Below, piece after piece: positions 1 through 9,578 of a stretch of DNA of 30,198 nt (position 1 is the first letter of the stretch; each line of letters opens with the position of its first letter). The stretch covers positions 1 through 30,198 of the forward strand of contig JAEZHY010000084.1 in assembly GCA_023416335.1 (NCBI GenBank), in the 5' to 3' direction. Under the pieces are notes generated by a model, which had not been told where the DNA came from, did not search any database, and saw only the letters and a program-made list of their open reading frames with translations. The position numbers were made by a program, and so were the translations under genes. Source of the DNA: Pseudomonadota bacterium (GTDB lineage Bacteria; Desulfobacterota; Syntrophobacteria; Syntrophobacterales; Syntrophobacteraceae).

Positions 1-2279
1 AGGCTCAGCAGAACGGAATTTGCCACGTCGCGCTCGCTCAGGCCGATCTGCGACGCCTTGATGCGATCGACCGCGAAGTGTATTTCGGGCTGATCGGCAG
101 GTTGCTGAACTCGCAGGTCCACGGCCCCCGGGATATTGCGGATTTTTTCGACCAGTTCCGAGGCGACGACCCGATTTCGTTCGCGGTCCTTGCCGACAAT
201 CTGGATATCGAATGGAGCAGGCAGCCCGAAGTTGATCGTCTGGTTCACTATGTCGGCCGGAAGAAAATAGAAACCGGCCTCCGGGAATTCACGGTTAAGC
301 CGCGCCCGAATGCGCCGGGCGTAATCGCTCGTGCACTGGCGACCGTGCTTGAGCGAAACGAGAATATCGGCATCGCAGGTACCCGTCAGACCGTTATCGA
401 CATAGGTGAGCGGGCCGCCAAAGGGGATGCCGATATTGTCGAGAATCCCAGTGATTTCGGCCTTCGGAACTTCCTGTCGAATCACGTTTTCGATCCGTTC
501 CACGAGCGCGGCGGTTTCCTCGATGCGCGTCCCGCTGTGAGCACGCACATGGAGGCGGAGCTGGCCAGCATCTACTGCCGGGAAAAAATCCCGCCCCAGT
601 TGTGGAATCAGGAAACAGGTTCCGATGCAAAACGCTAGAAACAGGACAGTGAAGGCCACGCGGTGGGTTAAAGCGGCTCCGAGCAGCCGACCGTAGGCTT
701 CCCTGAATCGGGTAAAACCACATTCGAATCCCTTCTGAATTCGAGCGAAAAGCCTCACGAATGCCGATCCAGACTCAGCAACTCCAATACCTAAGCATTC
801 GGTATTGCTGTAGAACCACATCACAAGGGTTGGGATCAATGTACGCGAGAGAATATAACTGGCCAGCATGGCGAAAACGACCGCTTCCGCCATCGGGGCG
901 AACAGGAAGCGGGCCACACCGGACAGGAAAAACATCGGAACGAACACAATGCAGATGCAGAGAGTCGATACAAGAGCAGGAAGGGCAATTTCCCGCGCCC
1001 CGTCGAGAATAGCCGGAACGGTCGGCTTCCCGCCCGCCATCTGCCGATGAACGTTTTCGAGTTCCACTGTCGCATCGTCCACCAGAATGCCGACAGCCAG
1101 GGCAAGACCGCCGAGAGTCATCAGGTTGATCGTCTCTCCCAGCGCGCTGAGCAAGGCAAGCGAACTGAGAATGGAAAGAGGGATGGAGAGCGCTATGATG
1201 AAAGTGCTCCGCCAGGTTCCAAGGAAGAGCAGAATCATTATCGCTGTCAGACCCGCCGCGATCGCGCCTTCCTTTACAACGTCCTTCACGGCGGCACGCA
1301 CAAAGATGGACTGATCGGCAAAGTCTTTCACCTCCAGATCGGGCGGAAGACCGCTCAGAATTCGCGGCATAAGCTTCTTTATGCCGTCCACGACGGCGAT
1401 AGTCGATGCCGAGCCGCTTTTGAGGACTGTGAGGAGAACTCCGCGCAAGCCGTCCAGGCGTACAATATTTTGCTGCGGCAGATGGCCGTCATGTACATGG
1501 GCAACATCGCTGACCCGTATGACTGCACCGTTCGCGGTCTTCACGGGAAGATCGTTCAATGCTGCCAGCATTGCCGGGCTGTTGTTCAGAGAGATGTTGT
1601 ACTCCGTTGGGCCGATTTTTGCCGATCCCGTCGGCAGAATCAGGTTCTGGGCGTTAAAGGCATTCACGACATCCTGAGGTGAGAGCCGCTGTGCCTGAAG
1701 GGCTGCCTGGTCGATATCGACGGCTACGACCCGAGTCTTCCCACCGTATGGGTACGGCACGGAGGCGCCCCGCACCGTCATGAGCCCGACCCTCACCTGG
1801 TTGAAGGCGAGGTCCTGCAGTTCCTGCTCGGACAGGTTCTTGCCGGCCAAGCTCACCTGCAGGATCGGAACCGATGAAGTATTGTAGCGGATTATGATCG
1901 GCGGGTTCACTCCGGGAGGCAGAAAACGCAAAACCGAATTCGCGCTGGCCGTCACCTGCGCCACTCCCTCGGGGACGGAGGCGCCGGGCTGGAGAAACAC
2001 TTTAATGACGCCCGCGCCGTTATACGACGTGGACTCGACGTGCTCTATATCGTTTACCTGGGCGCTTATCATACGCTCATGGCTGTAAACGATCCGGTCC
2101 TCCATCTCCTTTGCGCTCAGGCCGCTGTAGGTCCAAACCGCGCTGACAATCGGGAGGTTTATTGCGGGAAAAATGTCGGTAGGGGTGCGCAGGAGCACCA
2201 AAGGCGACAGGAGCAGCAACACCAGGGCTGCAGCAATGAAAGTGTACGGCCGATTCAATCCGAGTCTTACAATCCACAT
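1..2279 (-). CDS. RND-family multidrug efflux permease (AcrB/HAE1-like), 3' end outside window
   Basis: Reading the minus strand from ATG at 2279, one frame stays open to the window edge, giving about 759 residues of a protein that normally has over 1000. RND permeases are inner-membrane proton/drug antiporters that export lipophilic compounds through a periplasmic adaptor and an outer-membrane channel. The sequence shows an N-terminal transmembrane helix (MWIVRLGLNRPYTF...), a periplasmic porter domain, and the TM4 hallmark GILVDDATVELENVH, whose paired Asp at about residues 401-402 is the proton-relay pair. A second porter domain (GRDFFPAVDAGQLRLHVRAH) follows. The start is fixed by the Shine-Dalgarno GGAGGCGA just upstream. 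The gene lies 97 nt downstream of a marR gene on the same strand, so MarR-controlled expression is likely. No adaptor gene lies between them; one may lie beyond the window. Confidence 0.93.
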   Translation of the reverse strand, partial: MWIVRLGLNRPYTFIAAALVLLLLSPLVLLRTPTDIFPAINLPIVSAVWTYSGLSAKEMEDRIVYSHERMISAQVNDIEHVESTSYNGAGVIKVFLQPGASVPEGVAQVTASANSVLRFLPPGVNPPIIIRYNTSSVPILQVSLAGKNLSEQELQDLAFNQVRVGLMTVRGASVPYPYGGKTRVVAVDIDQAALQAQRLSPQDVVNAFNAQNLILPTGSAKIGPTEYNISLNNSPAMLAALNDLPVKTANGAVIRVSDVAHVHDGHLPQQNIVRLDGLRGVLLTVLKSGSASTIAVVDGIKKLMPRILSGLPPDLEVKDFADQSIFVRAAVKDVVKEGAIAAGLTAIMILLFLGTWRSTFIIALSIPLSILSSLALLSALGETINLMTLGGLALAVGILVDDATVELENVHRQMAGGKPTVPAILDGAREIALPALVSTLCICIVFVPMFFLSGVARFLFAPMAEAVVFAMLASYILSRTLIPTLVMWFYSNTECLGIGVAESGSAFVRLFARIQKGFECGFTRFREAYGRLLGAALTHRVAFTVLFLAFCIGTCFLIPQLGRDFFPAVDAGQLRLHVRAHSGTRIEETAALVERIENVIRQEVPKAEITGILDNIGIPFGGPLTYVDNGLTGTCDADILVSLKHGRQCTSDYARRIRARLNREFPEAGFYFLPADIVNQTINFGLPAPFDIQIVGKDRERNRVVASELVEKIRNIPGAVDLRVQQPADQPEIHFAVDRIKASQIGLSERDVANSVLLS

Positions 2280-2342
2280 GTTCGCCTCCGTACATTTCCG
2301 AAGTGCTGTTGGAGGTTACGCTCTGAAAGTAAAGTGCTTTCT

Positions 2343-2364
2343 AATAGTTGTTATGCTAACTATT
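2343..2364. promoter_or_regulatory. Inverted repeat between marR and the RND gene, possible second operator
   Basis: AATAGTT and AACTATT face each other across 8 nt, with an inner imperfect GTTA/TAAC pair. It lies in the marR-pump gap and shares the TTAG/CTAA-type half-site seen in the palindrome upstream of marR. It may be a second MarR-binding site or a local promoter/operator for the pump. Binding is inferred only. Confidence 0.45.
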
Positions 2365-2376
2365 CTACTAAAAAAA

Positions 2377-2808
2377 TTATGCGCCGAGGTTCCGGCGTAC
2401 CCGTTCCAGGACGCGCTTCACCATTTCGAGTTCTGCCGGATGCACTCCCTTGTAGGCTTCTTCGAGCAGCAACCGGGCCGCCCGCGAGACGTTTTCCCAC
2501 ACTTCCGCCGCTTTTTCCGTAAGCACGATACGATTAACCCGGCCGTCTTCGGGGTCGCTTCGACGGGTCACCCACCCGTCCCGCTCCATCCGATCCACCA
2601 ATCGCGCGGTTGTGGCAGGAGTGATCGAAAGGCGGTCCGCAAGTTCCGTCTGCGAGAGTGGACCCAGAGCGGTAAGATGCGCAAGGGCCATGTGCTGCAC
2701 GGGGCTGACCCCTGTGCCTCTCAGTTTTACTTCGAGCGCAGCGATGAACGCCTTCAACGTCAAATTGCAATGAAATCCCAGACTTTCATAAGGATCGAGT
2801 GCCGGCAT
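2377..2808 (-). CDS. MarR-family transcriptional regulator
   Basis: A 143-residue protein of normal MarR length. MarR proteins are dimeric winged-helix repressors that release DNA when they bind phenolic or lipophilic ligands. Helix-turn-helix residues are at about 52-75 (LSQTELADRLSITPATTARL), followed by the wing DPEDGRVNRIVLT at about 86-98, which is the classic MarR signature. Long N- and C-terminal helices would form the dimer interface. The start is fixed by the strong Shine-Dalgarno AGGGAGG 5 nt before ATG. The gene is first in a two-gene unit with the RND pump, the usual layout for a repressor controlling both itself and an efflux system. A perfect palindrome overlaps its own promoter, which supports autoregulation. 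The inducing ligand cannot be read from the sequence. Confidence 0.94.
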   Translation of the reverse strand: MPALDPYESLGFHCNLTLKAFIAALEVKLRGTGVSPVQHMALAHLTALGPLSQTELADRLSITPATTARLVDRMERDGWVTRRSDPEDGRVNRIVLTEKAAEVWENVSRAARLLLEEAYKGVHPAELEMVKRVLERVRRNLGA

Positions 2809-2829
2809 GATAACCTCCCTGGAATTATT

Positions 2830-2843
2830 ATTAGTATACTAAT
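2830..2843. promoter_or_regulatory. 14-bp perfect palindrome, probable MarR operator
   Basis: ATTAGTATACTAAT is its own reverse complement and overlaps the probable -10 element of the marR promoter, 22 nt upstream of the marR start codon. MarR operators are typically AT-rich palindromes at this position. Steric autorepression is inferred. Confidence 0.7.
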
Positions 2844-2864
2844 TAATGACTTCGACAATGTCAA
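2836..2864 (-). promoter_or_regulatory. Sigma-70-type promoter for marR and the RND pump
   Basis: On the minus strand a perfect -35 TTGACA (2864-2859) is followed after 17 nt by TAGTAT (2841-2836). TATACT, three bases further on, is an alternative -10. The -10 region coincides with the 14-bp palindrome. Confidence 0.6.
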
Positions 2865-3361
2865 TCAAAAAACCTTCTCTCCTCTTTGCCGGATCCAAAC
2901 TCATTCGCGATCTGTCCCAGTTCTCCCTTCCTCCCCGGCCCGAGCGACATTACCGTCAACACGGCGAGCACCCTGGATGCAGCCGGGGTCGGTTTTGGTG
3001 TTCTTGGCTGGGAGGAAAGATGCTGCGGCAGCACAATGAAGAGGATGGGCGTCGGGGGAGAATTCGAAAGGCTCACGCATGAAATATCGGCCTCTTTCAG
3101 TCACTCGGAATAAAGCCCGGGAAGGAGCGAAAAGGAATCAAGGTAGCTGGGATTTTCGTAAATACTCCCGGGCAAGGATGCCGGCTTTCGACCGAGTATT
3201 TCGTCGGCATGGAGGCTCATCGAACCGCCTGGGGTTGGGAGCATTCCGGGAAAAAAGTCCCGGCGATCGGGATCAAAGCTATAATAATAAGAATTCCCAA
3301 AAACAGGACACCCATCCTCTTTTCCGCTCTGTCATGCATTCCGAAGTGCTCCGGCATATAC
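2865..3361. other. Intergenic region, no gene recognised
   Basis: About 500 nt between the marR promoter and the end of the minus-strand membrane-protein gene. Short open frames exist on both strands but have no Shine-Dalgarno sequence or recognisable domain. One minus-strand frame, ending at 2861, runs through the marR promoter. No terminator hairpin with a T-run was found. Confidence 0.5.
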
Positions 3362-4207
3362 TCATTTGACTAATCTTTCCACCCCTTGCCCGCCCAAGGG
3401 AACAACATATTCCATACCCTTGAACCGTTGTCCCATTTCATGCATTAATTCAACACGCAGTTCGTTCATCTTCTTCTCAAGATGACTTGAGGGCATTCCA
3501 CTGATAAGAAAGTCGGCGGTCCCATGCTCATCGATGCGGCAGAACATCGCCATCTTGTCTCCCGAGTATTGCAGGACCTTGAATGTATCACCGGAGTTTT
3601 TTTCAGAGCGCGGGTACGGGTATATGTCGGGCGTCAGGCCGTTGGCCTTTGCAACCTTATCGATGGCTGCAGCTACTTCTTCCGGATCCGGACAGGGAAA
3701 CTCGTCAGCCATTCGAAAAGCGTAATGCTGTTTCATTGGCGCTACCGACGTACCCATAATCGCAAAAAGCGCCAGCACGACAATTGGCATGGCCAGAGCT
3801 TTTCTGATCGTCGGAGTGGTAGTCTTCGCGCCCCTCGGAGACTCAGTCAATGCTATCGCAAGTGGAATCGTAATGACGGCAAACAGGTCGGAATAATCGA
3901 CAACCCTTCCGAAGTGAATGGCCCCTTGTGACTGAATAAACAGGATGATCGGATCTGAAAGAGGGCTTTTCCAGAATGCAAATATCAAGGCGATGAGCAA
4001 CCCGATCATCCGACGATGACTCGGAACAAGTGCGGCAAGCAACATCGTGACCATGAACACCCCGGAAAAGTCGGAGAGTTTTCCGGTTATCCAGTTGTGG
4101 TAAGCAGCTTTCAGGAAAAGATCGTTCAGAAGCAAGGCGGCAAGAGACAGCATAAAAGGCCAGGTAATGAGCACTTGCAGCCTGGTAAAGATGCTTTGGT
4201 GCGGCAT
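3362..4207 (-). CDS. Multi-pass inner-membrane protein of unknown function
   Basis: A 281-residue protein with about five hydrophobic segments (roughly residues 14-31, 44-60, 66-80, 106-120 and 133-152), then a soluble C-terminal region of about 125 residues. Between the first two segments is the motif NWITGKLSDFSGVF. I associate this 'LND...GKLSDFxG' pattern with uncharacterised bacterial membrane proteins of no assigned role. The C-terminal region (FPCPDPEEVAAAIDKVAKANG onward) is charged and probably sits outside the membrane. The start is supported by GGAGGAGA immediately upstream. A possible -10 TATGAT lies about 27 nt before the start codon on the minus strand. It is a single gene, convergent with nothing and not obviously linked to its neighbours. 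No enzyme motif is visible. Confidence 0.8.
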   Translation of the reverse strand: MPHQSIFTRLQVLITWPFMLSLAALLLNDLFLKAAYHNWITGKLSDFSGVFMVTMLLAALVPSHRRMIGLLIALIFAFWKSPLSDPIILFIQSQGAIHFGRVVDYSDLFAVITIPLAIALTESPRGAKTTTPTIRKALAMPIVVLALFAIMGTSVAPMKQHYAFRMADEFPCPDPEEVAAAIDKVAKANGLTPDIYPYPRSEKNSGDTFKVLQYSGDKMAMFCRIDEHGTADFLISGMPSSHLEKKMNELRVELMHEMGQRFKGMEYVVPLGGQGVERLVK

Positions 4208-4596
4208 GGCTCTCCTCCGAATTTAACCGATCGTATCATAGACCCGACTTTTGAGCCCCAAATGCTCAAACCTGCTTTGCAAAGCATTGCATCGAAATCT
4301 GCCACAAACCCACATCTTTGTCCAAGAAGAGATGAAGATACGGTTGGGACATCTTCCCGGGGTACACGTGTCTTCCCTTTGACGTATATGCACTTAGAAT
4401 TAGATTGCATCCAGAGAGGAGATGGATCGTCTAATGCGCACAACTACGTGATATAGGTCGACATCACGATAAAGAAAGAAATTGAGCCGCAGGCACATGG
4501 AAATTAAAATTAGAGGCGGTGGGACGACGCAATCATCTTCTGGATGCCGGCCCTGACCGGCAGGCAATTTCTCATGAGGAATGCTGTCGCTAAATT
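4208..4596. other. Divergent intergenic region between the membrane-protein gene and lhr
   Basis: About 390 nt carrying the upstream signals of two divergent genes. The minus-strand gene has a possible TATGAT -10 at 4235-4240. The lhr gene has a good promoter candidate at 4482-4510. Short open frames across the region have no coding support, and no repeat or RNA gene was recognised. Confidence 0.5.
4482..4510 (+). promoter_or_regulatory. Probable sigma-70-type promoter of lhr
   Basis: TTGAGC and TAAAAT are separated by exactly 17 nt, giving 4/6 and 5/6 matches to consensus. This would leave a leader of about 80 nt before the lhr ATG at 4597. The assignment rests on sequence match only. Confidence 0.45.
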
Positions 4597-7500
4597 ATGG
4601 AGAATAATCAATCAACTCTTGATCATTTTCATCCTCTCGTAGCAAGCTGGTTTGCCGAATCCGTCGGCGTACCAACCGATTTGCAGGCGCTTGCCTGGCC
4701 CCGGATCGCGGCAGGAGAACACCTCCTTATCTCAGCTCCGACGGGAAGCGGCAAAACCATGGCCGCATTCCTGTGGGCGATCAACGAGTTGATCACCGGG
4801 AAATGGCCTCTCGGCCGAACCGGCGTCCTATACATTTCTCCTCTCAAGGCACTCAATAACGATATCCGGAGAAACCTCGTCAGGCCGCTTTCCGAATTAA
4901 GAACCGTTTTCGCGAGATCGGGAATGCACCTGCCGCCTATAGGGATCGGAGTCAGGAGCGGCGATACGCCCCAGTCCGAGCGGCGGCGGATGCTTCGCGA
5001 GCCGCCGGAAATCCTGATCACAACGCCGGAAAGCCTCAACCTGCTCCTGAGTTCCCAGAGCGGGCGGTCCATTCTGACTAACATCCGAACAGTGATCCTG
5101 GATGAAATTCATGCGGTTGTGGACAGTAAGCGCGGCGTGCATCTCATTACCGGGGTCGATCGGCTGGTGCCGCTTTCCGGTGAGTTCCAGCGCATCGCCC
5201 TTTCAGCCACCGTCCGGCCGCTCGAAACGGTTGCCCGGTTTATCGGCGGCTCCCGAATGATCGGCGATCCCAAAAGCCCCGAATATACGGCACGGCCGGT
5301 CCGCATCGTTTCCTCCGCCCGGAAGAAGGACTACCGGCTCACCATCCGGTCTCCCGAGCCTCCCGCCTACTGGGGCGAGAGTGACTCCTTCTGGCAGCCT
5401 TTCGTGCAGGAAGTCAAAAAGATAGTCCGGAGGAACCACTCCACCCTGATTTTTGCCAACAGCAGGCGGCTGTGCGAAAAGCTCACGCACCTGATTAACG
5501 AGGACGAACCGGCCCCTCTTGCCTATGCCCACCACGGGTCCCTTTCCCGGGAGATCCGAACCGAGGTGGAAAGGAAGCTCAAGGCGGGGCAACTTCGTGC
5601 CATTGTTGCGACGAACTCACTGGAACTGGGCATCGATATCGGAGCACTCGACGAGGTGGTCCTGCTCCAGGCGCCCTTGTCGGTTTCATCCGCAATCCAG
5701 CGCATCGGAAGGTCGGGCCATCGCGTAGGGGAAACCAGCCGCGGAGTCCTGTTCCCCACAGATGCCCAGGATATTCTGCACACCACCGTACTGGCCGGGG
5801 GAGTCCTGAGTCAGGACATCGAAGCGGTGCACCCCGTTATCGCCCCCCTGGACGTGCTGGCGCAGATCATCGTTTCGATGACCGGCGTCGAAACGTGGGA
5901 CCTCGATGAACTCTATGCCCTTCTCAGGACCAGCTATCCCTATCAAACGCTCGGCCGACGGCAGTTCGATCTCGTAATCGACATGCTGGCGGGCCGGTAT
6001 GAAGGCAGCCGCGTGCGCGAACTGAAGCCGCGGATCGCCGTCGATAAGCTCGAAAACACGGCTACTGCGCGAAAAGGCGCACTGCAGGCGGTCTATTTTT
6101 CCGGCGGCACAATTCCCGACAGGGGCTATTTCCATCTGCGGCATAACGAAAGCGGGGCCTACATCGGGGACCTGGACGAGGAGTTCGTCTGGGAAGCAAA
6201 AATGGGGCAGGTGTTTACCTTCGGCACCCAGAACTGGAAGGTCGAGCGGATCACACATAACGACGTCTTCGTCACTCCGGCAAGGCCCGGCGCCGCGGCC
6301 CCACCCTTCTGGAAGGCCGAAGAGAACCTGCGCGACTCTCATTTTTCCGAGCGGATCGCGGACTTCCTCGAAGCGGCCGAGGAATTGCTGGAAGACCCCG
6401 AGGTGAAGCAATTCCTCCAGCAAGCATCTCTTACGGATACCGGGTCGCTTGAGAAACTGAAGCTTTTGCTCGATGCCCGGTGGTTCCTTATGCATCCGCA
6501 GGCTTCCTATTTTGCTCTTCAAAACCTCGAACACAGCGCCCTGGAACGGCTCATCTCCTTCCTGCTGAGACAGAAGGAGGCGACGGAACGCCCTCTGCCG
6601 CACCGGCATCATCTGCTGGTAGAGCACGTCGGCTCGGGACCGGGAGCATATCCCGGCAATCAGATAGTGCTGCATACGATCTGGGGAGGCCGCATAAACC
6701 GGCCGTTTGCCATGGCTCTGGAGGCCGCCTGGGAAGAGCGCTTCGGGTACAGTCCGGAAATCTATCCCGGAAACGATTCCGTCATGCTGCAGCTCCCTCA
6801 CGATGCGGGCGGCGATGAGATCCTGTCCCTGGTCACCAGCTTCAACTTTTCCGGGCTGATCAGGAAGAAACTAGAAGGATCCGGATTTTTCGGGGCAAGA
6901 TTCCGTGAATGCGCAGGCCGGGCGCTGCTCCTGCCGCGGAGGCAGATGAACGAGCGTATGCCGCTCTGGCTGAGCCGCCTCCGTTCTCAACGGCTGCTTC
7001 AATCCGTGCTTCAGTATGAGGATTTCCCGATCTTGCTGGAAGCATGGCGCACCTGCCTGAGAGACGAACTCGACCTGGAAGGGCTCAAAAGAGTTCTCAT
7101 CGGACTGGAATCCGGCACGATCACATGGACCGAAGCTCAAACCGGTCACCCGAGCCCAATGGCGCAGTCCATATCATGGCCCCAGATCAACCAGTACATG
7201 TATATGGGCGACCAGCCGGCGGCGGCAGGTTCGAAACTCCGCTCCGATCTTCTGCACGAGGTCGTTTCAACACCCGAACTTCGCCCGGCGGTTTCACTTG
7301 AGGTCGCCCAAAATTTCGATCTCAAGCGCAGACGGCTGAGCCCGGGGTATTCTCCGGACAGTGCCCGGGACCTGATCGAGTGGGTAAAGGAGCGGCTCCT
7401 TTTGCCCAAGGCTGAATGGGACATGCTGCTCGCAGCCATGGAGCACGACCACGGGATCGATCTCGAGACGGTGCTTTCGTCGACAGCCGCCAAGCTCGCG

Positions 7501-9429
7501 CGAGTACATCCTCCCGGGGCGAACGAGCCGCTGATCGTCGCACTCGAAAATCTTCCGCGCCTGAATCGCGGCCTGAACTGGGACCTCGACTCGATATCCC
7601 CGGCAAGGCCGGACTCCGGTGATGCCTACCCAGTTTCCGAGTTACGGGATACTCTGTCGCAAATCGACGATTCCGACACTATCTCCGACGATCCGGACGA
7701 GCTGTTTACGACCATCCTTTCGGAATGGATCCAGTTTTACTCGCCCCGGGATATTGAATTCGTCAGGACGACGCTGGGAGTGGACAAAGAGCGTCTTTCC
7801 GCGGCGGTGGAGGCGCTGATCGATTCGGAAAGGCTCATTTCGGGCCGGCTCATCGAAAATGCAGAACACGAAAGCATCTGTGACATGCAAAACTTCGAGA
7901 TGCTGCTCCGAATTTCCCGCGCAGCGGCCGTGCCTGCCTTCTCCGCGCTTGGGATCGAATCCCTGCAGCCTTTCTTAGCTTTGTGGCAGGCCCTTGCCGC
8001 ACCCGAATCCGAAAAAGGGCCGGACGGGCTCTTTCGAAGAATCGAACAGTTGGTCTCCTACCCTGCTTCGGCCGAGCTGTGGGAATCGGAAATTTTTCCG
8101 GCCCGGCTGAAACCCTATGACTCCTCCTGGCTGGACTCGATTGTGCAGCAGAGCGATCTTCGCTGGATAGGAATGCCGGGGCGGCGCGTGGCATTCTCGT
8201 TCGAACCCGACCTGGACCTGCTGCAGGAAGAAGGCACGAACGATGAGAACCCCGTACGGGCAACCCGCGTGGTGAACGCGTCCGAGGGAAACTCCGCCAC
8301 GGTGTCAGGGCCAAAGGCAGCGCGGACGTCCGAAGAAGAGGGGCAGTCTACAAGACCCCTCCTCCGTCTCGTTCCCAGCTCCGCCAGGGCCGTAGAAAAA
8401 GATGACGCCCCCCTGTCCTGGGTGCATCCCGTGCTGAAAACCGGAGAGCAGCTCAAAGAAACAGAAAAAGTTGATGAGAATTTCGCCCGCCTTTTCGGCA
8501 ACCCTGGAGTCCGCTACGATTTTTCGACTCTCCTGAGTTTATCCGAAAGCGGGCCGACGGCGCTCGCGGACAGGCTCTGGGACGAAGTCTGGCTTGGAAA
8601 GCTTACGAACGACACTTTCGCTTCCCTTCGTCACGGGATCGAAAACAACTTCAAAGTATCGGACCCGGCTACGCTGATGGCAGGATACAGCCGCAGGCGC
8701 CGGGGCGGAAAGAGAGCCGCCTATTCCATGTGGAAGGGCTCGCTTCCGATGACCGGGAACTGGATGCGCATCCCATGGCCGAAGCGAGACGATGATCCTC
8801 TCGAAAAGATCGAGCGGGAAAAAGAACGTGTCAGGCTGCTGCTGGAACGTTACGGCATCCTGTTTCGTGAACTGCTTCAAAACGAGCTGCCCGCATTCGG
8901 CTGGAGGAATGTCTTTCGGGCCCTGCGGCTTATGGAACTCTCGGGTGAAGTCCTCACCGGGTACTTCTTCGAGGGAATCCCCGGCCCGCAGTTCATCTCT
9001 CGCGAAGCTTTCCGCCTGCTGAAGAGAAAATTTCCCGAGGATTCCACTTACTTCATCTGCGCAACAGATCCGGCATCCGTTTGCGGGATGAGGCTGGAAG
9101 CGCTGAAGGGGAAGCTTCCCCGGCGAGTCGGCGGCACCCATCTCGTCTACCACGGCAGCAGGCTGGTCATGGAATCGCGGCGAAACGGAAAGACCCTCAT
9201 CTTTCATGTGCCCGAAACCGATCCAAACCTGCAATCGTACCTGAGGTTGTTCAACCATCTGCTCACGAGAAGGTTCCAGCCGATGCGCCGCATCTTTATC
9301 GAAACCATCAACTACGTGGACGCTTCAGCCAGTCCCTATGCCGATGCATTCAAGGTTGGATTCGACATTTCGGTCGATTTCAAGAATCTGGTCCTATACC
9401 AGAAACACGTGCACGCGCGGGGAGCGTGA
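4597..9429 (+). CDS. lhr: Lhr-type large ATP-dependent helicase (superfamily 2)
   Basis: A 1610-residue protein, similar to full-length E. coli Lhr (about 1540). Lhr proteins are 3'-to-5' translocating helicases of DNA repair; the E. coli enzyme also has a C-terminal domain with reported uracil-DNA glycosylase activity. RecA domain 1 shows Walker A APTGSGKT (47-54), SPLKALN (81-87), TTPESL (142-147), Walker B DEIH (169-172) and motif III LSAT (202-205). RecA domain 2 shows HHGSLSREIR (312-321), ATNSLELGIDIG (338-349) and motif VI GRSGHRVG (371-378). The Lhr-core region around residues 765-870 (RFRECAGRALLLPR, then PLWLSRLRSQRLLQ) follows, then a long C-terminal part. The Shine-Dalgarno sequence is weak, but no better start exists. 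It is followed by a small toxin-antitoxin remnant, and its last 72 nt recur degraded at 10820-10891. The length suggests an intact gene. Confidence 0.95.
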   Translation: MENNQSTLDHFHPLVASWFAESVGVPTDLQALAWPRIAAGEHLLISAPTGSGKTMAAFLWAINELITGKWPLGRTGVLYISPLKALNNDIRRNLVRPLSELRTVFARSGMHLPPIGIGVRSGDTPQSERRRMLREPPEILITTPESLNLLLSSQSGRSILTNIRTVILDEIHAVVDSKRGVHLITGVDRLVPLSGEFQRIALSATVRPLETVARFIGGSRMIGDPKSPEYTARPVRIVSSARKKDYRLTIRSPEPPAYWGESDSFWQPFVQEVKKIVRRNHSTLIFANSRRLCEKLTHLINEDEPAPLAYAHHGSLSREIRTEVERKLKAGQLRAIVATNSLELGIDIGALDEVVLLQAPLSVSSAIQRIGRSGHRVGETSRGVLFPTDAQDILHTTVLAGGVLSQDIEAVHPVIAPLDVLAQIIVSMTGVETWDLDELYALLRTSYPYQTLGRRQFDLVIDMLAGRYEGSRVRELKPRIAVDKLENTATARKGALQAVYFSGGTIPDRGYFHLRHNESGAYIGDLDEEFVWEAKMGQVFTFGTQNWKVERITHNDVFVTPARPGAAAPPFWKAEENLRDSHFSERIADFLEAAEELLEDPEVKQFLQQASLTDTGSLEKLKLLLDARWFLMHPQASYFALQNLEHSALERLISFLLRQKEATERPLPHRHHLLVEHVGSGPGAYPGNQIVLHTIWGGRINRPFAMALEAAWEERFGYSPEIYPGNDSVMLQLPHDAGGDEILSLVTSFNFSGLIRKKLEGSGFFGARFRECAGRALLLPRRQMNERMPLWLSRLRSQRLLQSVLQYEDFPILLEAWRTCLRDELDLEGLKRVLIGLESGTITWTEAQTGHPSPMAQSISWPQINQYMYMGDQPAAAGSKLRSDLLHEVVSTPELRPAVSLEVAQNFDLKRRRLSPGYSPDSARDLIEWVKERLLLPKAEWDMLLAAMEHDHGIDLETVLSSTAAKLARVHPPGANEPLIVALENLPRLNRGLNWDLDSISPARPDSGDAYPVSELRDTLSQIDDSDTISDDPDELFTTILSEWIQFYSPRDIEFVRTTLGVDKERLSAAVEALIDSERLISGRLIENAEHESICDMQNFEMLLRISRAAAVPAFSALGIESLQPFLALWQALAAPESEKGPDGLFRRIEQLVSYPASAELWESEIFPARLKPYDSSWLDSIVQQSDLRWIGMPGRRVAFSFEPDLDLLQEEGTNDENPVRATRVVNASEGNSATVSGPKAARTSEEEGQSTRPLLRLVPSSARAVEKDDAPLSWVHPVLKTGEQLKETEKVDENFARLFGNPGVRYDFSTLLSLSESGPTALADRLWDEVWLGKLTNDTFASLRHGIENNFKVSDPATLMAGYSRRRRGGKRAAYSMWKGSLPMTGNWMRIPWPKRDDDPLEKIEREKERVRLLLERYGILFRELLQNELPAFGWRNVFRALRLMELSGEVLTGYFFEGIPGPQFISREAFRLLKRKFPEDSTYFICATDPASVCGMRLEALKGKLPRRVGGTHLVYHGSRLVMESRRNGKTLIFHVPETDPNLQSYLRLFNHLLTRRFQPMRRIFIETINYVDASASPYADAFKVGFDISVDFKNLVLYQKHVHARGA
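9358..9429 (+). repeat. Last 72 nt of lhr, copy 1 of a diverged direct repeat
   Basis: These 24 codons, including the stop, match 10820-10891 at 60 of 72 positions (about 83%, counted by eye). In both copies an RHH antitoxin sequence follows on the same strand. Confidence 0.8.
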
Positions 9430-9578
9430 GAAGGTTCTGTTTTGGCGATGTGATCGAATGGACGAATAGGATTCGGATTTCAATACAATTATCTGATTGC
9501 CCCGGAGAGAAAATCTGGACAAAGTACAAGTTGAGTGTTATCGCGCTGATAATGAGTGACGATGATAAAAGGATGCCC

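Noticed and set aside
78..638. 186-residue plus-strand open frame
   Set aside because: Antisense to the RND permease, whose minus-strand frame is unbroken and has clear family motifs.
2173..3039. 288-residue plus-strand open frame
   Set aside because: Runs antisense through marR and its promoter; composition and lack of any domain mark it as a shadow frame.
2861..3076. 71-residue minus-strand open frame
   Set aside because: It runs through the marR -35 region, has no Shine-Dalgarno sequence and no family I can support, so it was left out.
5686..6801. 371-residue minus-strand open frame
   Set aside because: Antisense to the lhr helicase core; long antisense frames are expected in GC-rich coding DNA.
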